NCBI GenBank assembly: GCA_016934715.1
Contig: JAFGSI010000048.1
Location: forward strand, 62,001 to 126,000
Origin: Anaerolineales bacterium
GTDB lineage: Bacteria; Chloroflexota; Anaerolineae; Anaerolineales; Villigracilaceae
DNA length: 64,000 nucleotides
Reading direction: 5' to 3'
Part shown: piece by piece, positions 54,060 to 62,884 of the stretch
How positions within the stretch are numbered: position 1 is the first letter of the stretch
How the letters are laid out: each line of letters opens with the position of its first letter
Notes under the pieces: generated by a model
Told to the model about the DNA's origin: nothing
Databases searched by the model: none
What the model saw: the letters and a program-made list of their open reading frames with translations, nothing else
Position numbers and translations under genes: made by a program

Positions 54060-55178
54060 CTATGGGCAGGTGTGGAAATATTGGTCGGGGTCAGGGCATG
54101 GGATCACGCAAATCCATGTGTCGGAATTCGGATCATATACCTCACAGCCGGTCGCTCCTCCACCGCTGGGTTCCTGGGTGGGTTCGGGCGGTGGGGCTGC
54201 AACGATGCGGACGGTTACCGTCAGGCTGGTCTCGCTTGCCCGGAAATCGTTGATGCTCTGCCCCGTGCTGTCGGCGGGATGGTAGAGTGCGTGGATCGTC
54301 TGTTCTCCGTCAGTGTGGAAAACCAGATCGAAGCTGGTGCTGCCATCGACCAGGTCGGCTTCGAGTACTTCCGTGCTGTAATCGATCAACAGGACCCCGG
54401 TTGGCGCCGGTCCCCCGTTCGGCACTGAGACGGTTGCCGTGACATGGACCGTCTGACCGACTCTGGGGGAGGTGTTGTTGAGGGTGATGGTGATCTCGGT
54501 CGCATAACTGACAGTGTGCAGGATGGAGGCTGTGCTGCCCACCCAGGTGCCGTTGGTGGGATAGGTTGCCGTAATCCTCCAGATTCCCGGCCTGGCGAAG
54601 GTCATTGTGCACCGGCCCTCCCCGTTGGATAGGTTCGCTGTGCAGCCGCCTTCTTGGCTGTCGCTGTTAAGCGTCACCATGCCGATGGGCGCTGGCCCTG
54701 CGGTCGGACTCACCAAGACCCCGAATTCGACGGACTCCCCCGGGCTGGATGGTTCCGGACCGATGCTTGTGAAGGAAAGGTTCGTCAGGGTGTTGGGCGT
54801 GGGTGTCAGCGAGGCAACCACGGTGTAAGGCCGCTGGACGTATTCCCCATGATAACTCGAATCGCCGCTGTAATTGATCGTGATGGTATGGTCGCCGGCT
54901 GAGTAAAAGACCACCTGGCAACTTCCTCTGCCCTCCACCAGGAGGAAAGAACATCGTGTATCGCCGTCGACCGTCATCGTGCCTGTGCCGGGATAAGCCT
55001 TGCCAAGCACAGAGACGGTAACCGTGATCGGCTGGTTGATGCCGGTCGATACAGGCGTGATTGACTCGATCACCATGTAATCCCTTTCCGCTGGCATATT
55101 GCAACTGAGGGTGATGACGGCGAGCCATGCCCAACAGGTCAATGGCACGATAAGGCGGTTTTTACGTTTCATACCCAT
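54060..55178 (-). CDS. lipoprotein with bacterial Ig-like repeats
   Basis: 372 residues; AGGAG lies 8 bases before the ATG. The signal peptide ends in the lipobox ITLSC. Three repeated Ig-like units of the Big_3-type pattern follow: GINQPITVTVSVLG with GTGTMTVDGDT, PGESVEFGVLVSP with PIGMVTLNSD, and VGQTVHVTATVS with PTGVLLIDYS. Each ends in a motif like GDHTITINYSGDSSY. A Pro-rich linker and a Cys-containing tail close the protein. It is probably a surface adhesin or structural protein; there is no catalytic domain. Confidence 0.82.
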   Translation of the reverse strand: MGMKRKNRLIVPLTCWAWLAVITLSCNMPAERDYMVIESITPVSTGINQPITVTVSVLGKAYPGTGTMTVDGDTRCSFLLVEGRGSCQVVFYSAGDHTITINYSGDSSYHGEYVQRPYTVVASLTPTPNTLTNLSFTSIGPEPSSPGESVEFGVLVSPTAGPAPIGMVTLNSDSQEGGCTANLSNGEGRCTMTFARPGIWRITATYPTNGTWVGSTASILHTVSYATEITITLNNTSPRVGQTVHVTATVSVPNGGPAPTGVLLIDYSTEVLEADLVDGSTSFDLVFHTDGEQTIHALYHPADSTGQSINDFRASETSLTVTVRIVAAPPPEPTQEPSGGGATGCEVYDPNSDTWICVIPCPDPDQYFHTCP

Positions 55179-55684
55179 GATGGTCTCCTGTATGCGGGTT
55201 CAAGAATACCTGACAGGTACAAGTCTGGATATTCAGCTGACTTCCACAAACATTCTAGCACCTGATTCCGGGGAAGCAGATTTCAATGTGTTTACAATAT
55301 TGCAGTGAAGGCATGTCATTCTCCCGATCAATACCTCCTTGCTGGCATATCGGTAACCGCGAACGTGGGATTTCATGTCCAGAAGACTGTGATCAGGGTT
55401 TTGTTGGCAATCTGGCTGCAACGATGCCTGGCTGAAAGTGACCATAAAAAACGACCGGTTGGCGGCATACGGAACAGCTGTTTCGTAGACTTCCATGAAA
55501 TCTTCCAGGCCCCGGTATGGCTCGGGTTCGCGGAGATTGAACTCGATTTGGAAGTGCATGCTGTTGGAAACGACCGGTCATGACAGTGCCGCCAAGGTCA
55601 GGCGCCACTACGATGGACACTTGGACGAAGCCTTTCGTCCGCTGATCGCCTTTCTTTTAATGGCCATAATCCACAACTTTTCCC
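55179..55684. other. about 500 bp without a supported gene
   Basis: Base composition is clearly less GC-rich than the flanks. Open frames of about 90-110 codons exist on both strands, but none has a good ribosome site or recognisable domain. The 10-mer AACGACCGGT occurs twice (near 55447 and 55570). I see no RNA gene or transposon ends. Confidence 0.5.
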
Positions 55685-55713
55685 TTGACAGTTCCGCCCG
55701 GATTTGATATAAC
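55685..55713 (+). promoter_or_regulatory. promoter of the trp operon
   Basis: TTGACA, a 17-base spacer and TATAAC. The predicted start lies just before the T-box leader. Confidence 0.88.
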
Positions 55714-55733
55714 CCGTCCAACTTAATAATAAA

Positions 55734-56049
55734 GGCTGTGAAGAGAAAGAGTAGGCGCTGAAACGCTGGTACAGAGAGCGGGCGGCCGGTGAAAGTCCCG
55801 ACCAAGACGACAGCGCAGAATGGTTCTCGGAGCCGCAGGGCGAACGCAAGGTTCAGTAGCCCGCGCCGGAGTTGCCACCGTTATCAGGGCACAGGATATA
55901 AGCCTCCTCGAGGCCGTATCTGACAGAGTGAGACTGGCTTTTTCCCCGTTGTCTGACCGGCGGGGAATTTTGCTTTCGCCGGCAGGCCAGTCCAACCAGG
56001 GTGGCACCACGGGAATCGCCTCTCGTCCCTCGGATGAGAGGCGATTTTT
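55734..56049 (+). promoter_or_regulatory. T-box leader with tryptophan (UGG) specifier
   Basis: A T-box riboswitch in front of trpE. Stem I is closed by GGCT/AGCC with an inner GCGCTG/CAGCGC stem; the AG-bulge element AGAGAG and GGTGAAAG are present. The internal loop holds UGG at 55821-55823, the Trp codon. The conserved T-box bulge sequence AGGGTGGCACCACGG is at 55998-56012. Its TGGC can pair with a GCCA acceptor end, fitting the G discriminator of bacterial tRNA-Trp. Uncharged tRNA-Trp should stabilise the antiterminator and switch on the operon. Confidence 0.9.
56014..56049 (+). terminator. regulated terminator of the T-box
   Basis: AATCGCCTCTC pairs with GAGAGGCGATT over an 11-base loop, then TTTT. 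Its 5' arm is immediately downstream of the antiterminator bulge sequence, as needed for mutually exclusive folding. Confidence 0.88.
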
Positions 56050-56066
56050 CTTAACTGGAGGGTAAC

Positions 56067-57572
56067 ATGCTGATCGAACCAAAAGTTGTCTCGGGATTTT
56101 CGGTGCGCACTGATCGCGACCGGGTCCAGCCCCTGCCCGGCGGCCGGCAGGCGCTGGTGCGAGAGCTTCCCGCCGACCTGGAAACGCCCCTGTCGGTGTA
56201 TCTCAAGCTGGCTGGCGAAGGCCCCTCGTTCCTGCTCGAAAGTGTCAACGGGGGCGAACGGGTGGCGCGCTATTCGTTCGTCGGCATCCGCCCGCGCAAG
56301 GCCTTCGTCTTCAGGGATCGCGCCTGGCAGATCCATTTTTCCGAGGGCAGGGTGTCCCGCCCCCTGGAAGAGGGCGAGAGTCCGCTGGAAGCCTTGCGCC
56401 AATCGCTGCGGGCCGAGGATTCGATTGCGATCCCCGGGCTGCCGCGCCTGGCCGGTGGGCTGGTCGGTTACCTGTCCTATGACGTGGTGCGTTTCTTCGA
56501 AACGAGCGTTCCGCTGGTCGCCTCCACCGACCTGCCCGAGGCGATCTTTCTGCAGGCGGATACTCTGGCCGTCTTCGACCATGCCTATGGACGCCTGCTC
56601 CTGATCGCCGTGGCCGAGGGTGAAAGCAGCCTGGACGAGGCCGAGGCGCGCCTCAACCGGTTGTGTGACCAGCTGGCCGGTCCGTTGCCCAAGACGCGGT
56701 CTGTCCCACCTTCTGCCAAACAGGCCGACCTGCTCTCGAACCGGACCCGCCAGCAGTTCATGGACATGGTCGCGCAGGCCAAGGAGCACATTCGCGCCGG
56801 TGATATCTTCCAGGTGGTGCTCTCGCAGCGGTTGTCGCGCCTGACAGACGCCGCTCCGCTGGACATCTACCGTGCTCTGCGGAGGCTGAACCCGTCGCCG
56901 TACATGTTCTTCTTCAATTTCGGGACCCTGGCCGGGGAGGAACCCTTCCACCTGATCGGCGCTTCTCCGGAGGTCCATGTTCGACTGGAAGGGAGGCGGG
57001 CCATGCTGCGCCCGATCGCCGGGACCCGCCCGCGGGCCGCCAGCCAGGAGGCCGATGCCGCCCTGGAGGCCGACCTGCTGGCCGATCCGAAAGAGCGTGC
57101 CGAGCATGTCATGCTGGTCGACCTGGCCCGCAACGACCTGGGACGGGTCTGTGAGTACGGCAGCGTGCAGGTCGTGGAACAGATGACCATCGAACGTTAT
57201 TCGCACGTCATGCACATTGTCTCGCAGGTGGAGGGCAGCCTGCGTCCTGGCCAGGACGCCTTCGATTTGCTCCAGGCGACCTTCCCGGCCGGGACGGTCA
57301 GCGGGGCGCCCAAGGTGCGCGCCATGCAGATCATCCATGAGCAGGAGGCCGTCCCGCGCGGGCCCTACGCTGGCGTGGTCGGCTATTTCTCCTATGATGG
57401 CTCGCTGGACACCTGCATTGCCCTGCGTACGATGGTCATGCGGGGGCGCACTGTCAGCATCCAGGCCGGGGCCGGGCTGGTGGCCGACTCCGACCCGGCG
57501 GCCGAATACCAGGAGACGCTCAATAAGGCCGGGGCGCTGGTCGCCGCCATCCGGGAAGCGGAGCAGAAGTGA
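56067..57572 (+). CDS. trpE: anthranilate synthase component I
   Basis: 501 residues, ATG preceded by GGAGGG. It converts chorismate to anthranilate with TrpG. The tryptophan feedback site LLES and RYSFVG are present near residues 57-73. The catalytic chorismate-binding blocks are present: PIAGTRPRAAS, AEHVMLVDLARNDLG and GTVSGAPKVRAM. It is the first gene after the T-box, so it is controlled both by tRNA-Trp charging and by Trp feedback. Confidence 0.96.
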   Translation: MLIEPKVVSGFSVRTDRDRVQPLPGGRQALVRELPADLETPLSVYLKLAGEGPSFLLESVNGGERVARYSFVGIRPRKAFVFRDRAWQIHFSEGRVSRPLEEGESPLEALRQSLRAEDSIAIPGLPRLAGGLVGYLSYDVVRFFETSVPLVASTDLPEAIFLQADTLAVFDHAYGRLLLIAVAEGESSLDEAEARLNRLCDQLAGPLPKTRSVPPSAKQADLLSNRTRQQFMDMVAQAKEHIRAGDIFQVVLSQRLSRLTDAAPLDIYRALRRLNPSPYMFFFNFGTLAGEEPFHLIGASPEVHVRLEGRRAMLRPIAGTRPRAASQEADAALEADLLADPKERAEHVMLVDLARNDLGRVCEYGSVQVVEQMTIERYSHVMHIVSQVEGSLRPGQDAFDLLQATFPAGTVSGAPKVRAMQIIHEQEAVPRGPYAGVVGYFSYDGSLDTCIALRTMVMRGRTVSIQAGAGLVADSDPAAEYQETLNKAGALVAAIREAEQK

Positions 57573-57581
57573 GGAATCCAG

Positions 57582-59210
57582 ATGATCCTTGTCATCGATA
57601 ATTACGATTCTTTTACCTACAACCTGGTCCAGTGCCTGGGCGAGCTGGGTGCCGAGTTGAAGGTCTTCCGCAACGACGCCATCAGCGTCGAGCAGGCCGA
57701 GGCCCTGGCCCCGACCCATGTCGTCATCTCGCCCGGACCGGGAACGCCGTCCGAGGCGGGCGTCTCAGGCGAGATCATCCGCCGGCTGGGGCCGAAGGTT
57801 CCGGTGCTGGGAGTCTGCCTGGGCCACCAGTGCATTGGTGAGCTCTATGGCGGACAGGTGGTCCGGGCGCCGCGCCTGATGCACGGCAAGACCTCTACGA
57901 TTGAGCACAACGGGGTCGACCTGTTCGCCGGCCTGACCGGCCCGTTCGAGGCCACCCGCTACCACTCGCTGATCGTCGAACAGCCGCTGCCGGAGATCCT
58001 CGAAATCACCGCCACCACCCCGGAGGGGGAGGTGATGGGACTGCGCCACCGCGCGCTTCCGATCTTCGGCGTACAGTTCCACCCCGAATCGTTCCTGACC
58101 CAGCACGGCCAGCAGATCCTGGCCAACTTCCTGGCCATGCGGCCGCAGGTTGTGTCCGGCCAATCCCCCAAGGAGGAGGAGATGCTTAAACCATTCATTG
58201 CCAAGGTCCTGCAGCGCCAGGATCTGACGATCGCAGAGGCCGAAGAGGCCATGCAGACCATCATGACCGGCGGCGCCACCCCGGCCCAGATCGGCGGCTA
58301 CCTGGTCGGTTTGCGCATGAAAGGCGAGACCGTCGATGAGATTGCTGGCTCCGTGCGGGCCATGCGAGCCCAGGCGACCTCGGTCCCGTACCGGGCCAAC
58401 GGTTCGCCCCTGCTGGATACTGCCGGGACCGGCGGGGACGGATCCGGCTCGTTCAACATCTCGACCGCGGCGGCCTTCGTCATCGCCGGGACCGGGCGCA
58501 AGGTGGCCAAGCACGGCAACCGGGCCGCATCGTCCAGTTGCGGCAGCGCCGATGTGCTCGCAGCCCTGGGCGTTGATTTGGACCTGACCCCGATGCAGGT
58601 CGCGGCCTGCATTGAGGAGGTCGGGATCGGCTTCATGTTCGCACCCAAATTCCACCCGGCGATGAAGTATGCCATCGGCCCGCGCCGCGAACTCGGCCAG
58701 CGCACGATCTTCAACCTGCTCGGACCGCTGACCAATCCGGCCGGGGCTACTCACCAGTTGGTCGGGGTCTACGACCCCTCCCTGACCCAGCCGCTGGCCG
58801 AGGTTCTGGGCGAACTGGGCAGCCTGGCGGCCTTCGTCATCCACGGTCATGGTGGGATGGACGAATTGACCACCGCCGGCCCGAACCGGGTCAGCCGGCT
58901 GCGCGACGGACGGGTCGAGACCTTTGACCTGGAGGCTCGCGACCTCGGCCTGCGCCCGGCAGCCGCCGCTGACCTGCGCGGCGGAACCCCCGCGGACAAC
59001 GCCGCCCGGATGCGCCAGCTGCTCTCCGGTCAGGACGAAGGCACCTGCCGGGACGTCCTGCTGCTCAATGCCGCCGCGGCGATCGCCACCACCACCGGCG
59101 ACCTCGAGTCGGCCCTTGCCGAGGCGCGCACGTCGCTCGAGAGCGGCGCAGCCCTGGCCTGTCTGGACGGGCTGATCGCTTGCAGCCAGAAATTTGCCGC
59201 GGTGCAATAA
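57582..59210 (+). CDS. trpGD: TrpG-TrpD fusion: anthranilate synthase glutaminase plus phosphoribosyltransferase
   Basis: 542 residues. Residues 1-190 are a class I glutamine amidotransferase ([11 protein letters not shown], nucleophile C79 in [17 protein letters not shown]). From about residue 201 the protein is an anthranilate phosphoribosyltransferase ([40 protein letters not shown]). The junction holds AAGGAGGAGGAG directly before in-frame Met201, so a separate TrpD could be made by internal initiation. Fusion in this order is best known from enterobacteria. Confidence 0.95.
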   Translation: MILVIDNYDSFTYNLVQCLGELGAELKVFRNDAISVEQAEALAPTHVVISPGPGTPSEAGVSGEIIRRLGPKVPVLGVCLGHQCIGELYGGQVVRAPRLMHGKTSTIEHNGVDLFAGLTGPFEATRYHSLIVEQPLPEILEITATTPEGEVMGLRHRALPIFGVQFHPESFLTQHGQQILANFLAMRPQVVSGQSPKEEEMLKPFIAKVLQRQDLTIAEAEEAMQTIMTGGATPAQIGGYLVGLRMKGETVDEIAGSVRAMRAQATSVPYRANGSPLLDTAGTGGDGSGSFNISTAAAFVIAGTGRKVAKHGNRAASSSCGSADVLAALGVDLDLTPMQVAACIEEVGIGFMFAPKFHPAMKYAIGPRRELGQRTIFNLLGPLTNPAGATHQLVGVYDPSLTQPLAEVLGELGSLAAFVIHGHGGMDELTTAGPNRVSRLRDGRVETFDLEARDLGLRPAAAADLRGGTPADNAARMRQLLSGQDEGTCRDVLLLNAAAAIATTTGDLESALAEARTSLESGAALACLDGLIACSQKFAAVQ

Positions 59211-59233
59211 GATCCTGCCAAAGGAGAGATCCC

Positions 59234-60037
59234 ATGAGCATCCTGGATACCATCTTCGCCCACAAGCGGGAGGAAGTTGCTGCCCGCAAACTGGACCGGC
59301 CGCTGGCCGAGGTCCAGCATGAAGCCGAGTGCTCCACCTGCCAGACTGCCTTCCTGGCTGCCCTGTGCCAGGCGCGGCGCGACCACGATTCGCCGGCCCT
59401 GATCGCCGAGATCAAGAAGGCCTCGCCGTCGCGGGGTGTGCTGGTCGAGGATTTCGACCCCTGCCGCCTGGCGCGCCTCTACCGGGACAATGGTGCAGCG
59501 GCGATCAGCGTCCTGACCGACGAGAAGTTCTTCCAGGGCAGCCTGGACTGCCTGCAGCTGGCCGCCTGGTCGGTATTGGGCGTGCCGCTCCTGCGCAAGG
59601 ACTTCATCTTTGACCCGTACCAGCTCTACGAGGCCCGGGCAGCAGGGGCCAGCGCCGTTCTGTTGATCGCCGCACAGCTCGACCCGTGCGGGCTGCGTGA
59701 GCTGCACCTCCTGGCCCTGACCCTCAACCTGACGCCCCTGATCGAGGTCCACGATCGGGCTGAACTGGACATGGCCCTGGCCTGTGATCCGCTGCTGATC
59801 GGGATCAACAACCGCGACCTGTGCGACTTCCGCGTTTCGCTCGAGACCACTTTCAACTTGCGCCCGCACATCCCGGACGGGATCTTCTGTGTGGCCGAGA
59901 GCGGTATTCAGACCTTCGAGGATGTAGCCCGCCTGCGGGACGCCGGTGTGGATGCCATCCTGGTCGGCGAGGCGCTGGTCACGGCGGTCGACGTGGCTGC
60001 CAAAGTGCGTGAGCTGACCGGCAGGCCCCAAGGGTAG
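59234..60037 (+). CDS. trpC: indole-3-glycerol phosphate synthase
   Basis: 267 residues. It closes the indole ring from CdRP. Family blocks: ALIAEIKKASPSRG, AAAISVLTDEKFFQG, PLLRKDFIFDPYQ, LLIAAQL, LIGINNRDL and VAESGIQTFEDV. The ATG with AAGGAGAG upstream is chosen rather than an earlier in-frame one overlapping trpGD. It is separated by 4 bp from the following ATPase gene. Confidence 0.96.
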   Translation: MSILDTIFAHKREEVAARKLDRPLAEVQHEAECSTCQTAFLAALCQARRDHDSPALIAEIKKASPSRGVLVEDFDPCRLARLYRDNGAAAISVLTDEKFFQGSLDCLQLAAWSVLGVPLLRKDFIFDPYQLYEARAAGASAVLLIAAQLDPCGLRELHLLALTLNLTPLIEVHDRAELDMALACDPLLIGINNRDLCDFRVSLETTFNLRPHIPDGIFCVAESGIQTFEDVARLRDAGVDAILVGEALVTAVDVAAKVRELTGRPQG

Positions 60038-60041
60038 CCGC

Positions 60042-60767
60042 ATGCACCTGGGCAAGATCACCGTCTTCCCGGAAAGATACCCGAACCGGGACCATTATCC
60101 TTTCAACCTGCCCATCTTCCAGCAAATGGGCTGCATCCCGTTCGATACACCGGTGACCCTGTTCGTTGGCGAGAATGGCACCGGAAAATCGACCCTGATC
60201 CGCGCCATCTGCCAGCGCTGCGGCATCCATATCTGGCAGGACGACAGCAAGGTGAGCTTTCAGTTCAACCCCTACCAGGAGATGCTCCAGCACTGCCTGG
60301 ACCTGGACTGGGTAAGAGGCCGCGTGCCAGGCTCCTTCTTCGGAGCCGATATCTTCAAATACTTCACCCAGGTGCTGGATGAATGGGCCCGTTCCGATCC
60401 AGGCCAGTTCAGCTATTTTGGCGGCAGGTCGCTGGTGACCCTGTCTCACGGGCAGTCGCTCATGTCATTCTTCCAGTCCCGTTATCGGGTCTCCGGGTTG
60501 TATTTCCTGGATGAGCCGGAAACGGCCCTCTCGCCCAACAGCCAGCTGGAACTGCTCAAGCTGCTCGTGGAAATGGGCCGCCTCGGACATGCCCAGTTCA
60601 TCATCGCCAGCCATTCCCCGATCCTGCTGGCCTGCCCGGGGGCGTCGCTCTACAGCTTCGATACGATTCCCCTGACGCGGGTGTCGTACGAGGAGACCGA
60701 CCACTACAGGATCTATCAGGCGTTCATGCGGGACCGCAGCGATTACTTGAAGGGGCTGGGATCATGA
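60042..60767 (+). CDS. AAA/ABC-type ATPase of unknown role inside the trp operon
   Basis: 241 residues, cytoplasmic. Walker A is VGENGTGKSTLIRA, the signature-like loop LSHGQSLMSFF, Walker B LYFLDEPETALSP, and the switch His is in IIASHSPILL. This is the COG3910-like group of small SMC/ABC-type ATPases, of undefined function. It lies 4 bp after trpC and overlaps trpF by 4 bp (ATGA), so it is firmly inside the operon. It may be a passenger gene or may have a Trp-related job; the sequence does not decide. Confidence 0.85.
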   Translation: MHLGKITVFPERYPNRDHYPFNLPIFQQMGCIPFDTPVTLFVGENGTGKSTLIRAICQRCGIHIWQDDSKVSFQFNPYQEMLQHCLDLDWVRGRVPGSFFGADIFKYFTQVLDEWARSDPGQFSYFGGRSLVTLSHGQSLMSFFQSRYRVSGLYFLDEPETALSPNSQLELLKLLVEMGRLGHAQFIIASHSPILLACPGASLYSFDTIPLTRVSYEETDHYRIYQAFMRDRSDYLKGLGS

Positions 60768-61921
60768 AGATCAAGATCTGTGGAATCACCAGCCGTGAGG
60801 ACGCCCTGGAGGCGATCGACGCCGGGGCGGAGTGGCTCGGATTCAATTTCTACCCGGGGAGCCGGCGCGCTCTCACGCTTGAAGCCTGCGCCGCGATCCA
60901 ATCGGCGATCGCCGAGCGTCCGGCGTCCATTGTTTCGGTCGGAGTTTTCGTGAACGCCTCCGCCGCAGCGATCGCCGCCGTCCTCGATCGCTGCGGCCTC
61001 GACCTGGCCCAGCTCTCGGGGGATGAACCCCCGGAGACCCTGGCAGCACTGGGCGAGCGGGCCTTCAAGGCCCTGCGGATCAGCCAGGCGGACACCGCTT
61101 CGGCGCAGGTGGAGGCGCTGCCGGTCCGCTCCTCACCGCCGACCTGCCTGATGGACGCCTATCTCCCGGGTGCCTTCGGCGGCACCGGCCAGACCGCGGA
61201 TTGGTCACTGGCCCGCCGGCTTGCCCGTCAGGCGCCGATCCTGCTGGCCGGCGGGCTGACCCCCGACAACGTCGCAGCGGCGGTACAGCAGGTCCGCCCG
61301 TGGGGGGTCGACGTGGCCTCCGGCGTGGAATCCTCCCCGGGTGTGAAGGATGCTGCAAGGGTCCGCGCTTTTATCCAGGCTGTGCGGGCGGTGACCTTCG
61401 AAGAACGGGTTGAATTCCAGGCCGCCGCCAGGGAAGACCTGGCGGACATTCTGATGCTGCAGAAAGCAGCCTATCAGAGCGAGGCGGTCCTGAACAACGA
61501 TTTTAACATCCCGCCGCTGATCCAGACCCTGGAGGGCATCACAGACGAGTTTGGCCGGCGGACTTTCCTGAAGGTCCTCGTCGACGGCCAGCTGGCCGGC
61601 TCGGTGCGGGCCCATGTCGAAGACGGCACCTGCCACATCGGACGGCTGGTCGTCGCCCCCGGGCGGCAGAACCTTGGCCTGGGAACCCGCCTGCTGGCGG
61701 CTATCGAGGCGCATTTCCCGGATGTCTCACGCTACGAGTTGTTCACCAGCGCGCGCAGCCTGCGCAACCTGCATCTCTACCGCAGGGCGGGCTACCGCGA
61801 GTTCCGCCGACAGCCCTTAAATGAAACAACGCATTTGGTCTATCTTGAAAAGGAGGCGCCTTATGACGCGCAAAATATCCCTGTCCGGGATCAAACCGAC
61901 CGGCACCCTGCACCTGGGTAA
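60764..61921 (+). CDS. trpF: phosphoribosylanthranilate isomerase fused to GNAT acetyltransferase
   Basis: 385 residues. Residues 1-205 are TrpF (KIKICGITSREDA, catalytic Cys6, LLAGGLTPDNV, GVDVASGVE). Residues about 215-365 form a GNAT N-acetyltransferase (VDGQLAGSVRA, IGRLVVAPGRQNLGLGTRLL as the acetyl-CoA loop, RSLRNLHLYRRAGYREF). The last 19 codons overlap the start of trpS in another frame. The acetyl acceptor is unknown. TrpF alone is normally about 210 residues. Confidence 0.9.
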   Translation: MKIKICGITSREDALEAIDAGAEWLGFNFYPGSRRALTLEACAAIQSAIAERPASIVSVGVFVNASAAAIAAVLDRCGLDLAQLSGDEPPETLAALGERAFKALRISQADTASAQVEALPVRSSPPTCLMDAYLPGAFGGTGQTADWSLARRLARQAPILLAGGLTPDNVAAAVQQVRPWGVDVASGVESSPGVKDAARVRAFIQAVRAVTFEERVEFQAAAREDLADILMLQKAAYQSEAVLNNDFNIPPLIQTLEGITDEFGRRTFLKVLVDGQLAGSVRAHVEDGTCHIGRLVVAPGRQNLGLGTRLLAAIEAHFPDVSRYELFTSARSLRNLHLYRRAGYREFRRQPLNETTHLVYLEKEAPYDAQNIPVRDQTDRHPAPG

Positions 61922-62876
61922 CTATCTGGGCATGATCCGTCCTGCACTGGAGCTGGTCAAGGAGTACCGGGCGATCTACTTCATCGCCGACGCCCACGCC
62001 CTGAACCAGCTGCGGGATGCCGCCCGACTCGAATCCCTGACCTACGAGATCGCCGCCCACCTGCTGGCGCTTGGCCTGGATCCTGATGAGGTGGTCTTCT
62101 TTCGGCAGTCCGACGTGCCCGAGATCTTCGAGCTGACCGTGATCCTGGCGGCCTCGACCAGCAAGGGCCTGCTCAACCGGGCCCATGCCTACAAGGCTGC
62201 TGTGGATGCCAACCTGGCCGCCGGCCGCGACATGGATGCCGGGGTCAACGCCGGTCTGTACACCTACCCGGTCCTGATGGCGGCCGACATCCTGCTCTAC
62301 GGCAGTCACGTCGTCCCGGTTGGACAGGACCAGCGCCAGCACGTCGAGATGGCGGCCGATATCGCCCAGACCTTCAACCATGCCTACGGGGAGGTGCTGG
62401 TCGTCCCCGAGGCCCTGATCCGGCCGGAGGTGGCGCTGGTCCCGGGAACCGACGGGCGCAAGATGAGCAAGAGCTACGCCAATGTCATCCCGATCTTCGC
62501 GCCCGCCCGGCAGCTGCGTAAACAGATCATGGGCATCCTGACCGACTCGCGCCCGCCGGAGCAGCCCAAGGACCCGGCGGCCTGCAACCTGTTTGCTCTG
62601 TACCAGCATTTTGCCGCCCCTGACCAGGCCGAGGCGATGCGCCAGCGCTACCTGGCCGGCGGCTTCGGCTACGGGGAGGTCAAGGCGGAGCTCTTTGAGG
62701 CCCTCGAGGCCAGGTTCGGCGCGGCGCGCGAGCGTTACGAGAACTACATGGCCGATCGGCTCTTTTTGGAGAAGACCCTCTTGCGCGGCGCCGACCGGGC
62801 GCGCGCCATCGGCGGCCCGCTGCTGGAACGGGTCCGGGCGGCCTGTGGGTTGCGCTATTACACCGCCCGGGGGTAG
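61863..62876 (+). CDS. trpS: tryptophanyl-tRNA synthetase
   Basis: 337 residues, a bacterial class Ic TrpRS. The HIGH-type motif is HLGN (17-20) and KMSKS is exact (200-204, in [13 protein letters not shown]). AAGGAGG lies 7 bases before the chosen ATG; the frame is open further upstream but this site fits. Placement in a T-box-controlled trp operon means charged tRNA-Trp levels feed back on its own synthetase. Confidence 0.96.
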   Translation: MTRKISLSGIKPTGTLHLGNYLGMIRPALELVKEYRAIYFIADAHALNQLRDAARLESLTYEIAAHLLALGLDPDEVVFFRQSDVPEIFELTVILAASTSKGLLNRAHAYKAAVDANLAAGRDMDAGVNAGLYTYPVLMAADILLYGSHVVPVGQDQRQHVEMAADIAQTFNHAYGEVLVVPEALIRPEVALVPGTDGRKMSKSYANVIPIFAPARQLRKQIMGILTDSRPPEQPKDPAACNLFALYQHFAAPDQAEAMRQRYLAGGFGYGEVKAELFEALEARFGAARERYENYMADRLFLEKTLLRGADRARAIGGPLLERVRAACGLRYYTARG

Positions 62877-62884
62877 GAGCCATG

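Noticed and set aside
55233-55583. Opposing 108- and 92-codon frames upstream of the trp promoter
   Set aside because: There is no ribosome site, no domain and no neighbour to support them; kept only as a note for the gap.
55884-57719. 611-codon minus-strand frame opposite trpE and the T-box
   Set aside because: trpE on the plus strand is certain; the antisense translation has no recognisable domain.
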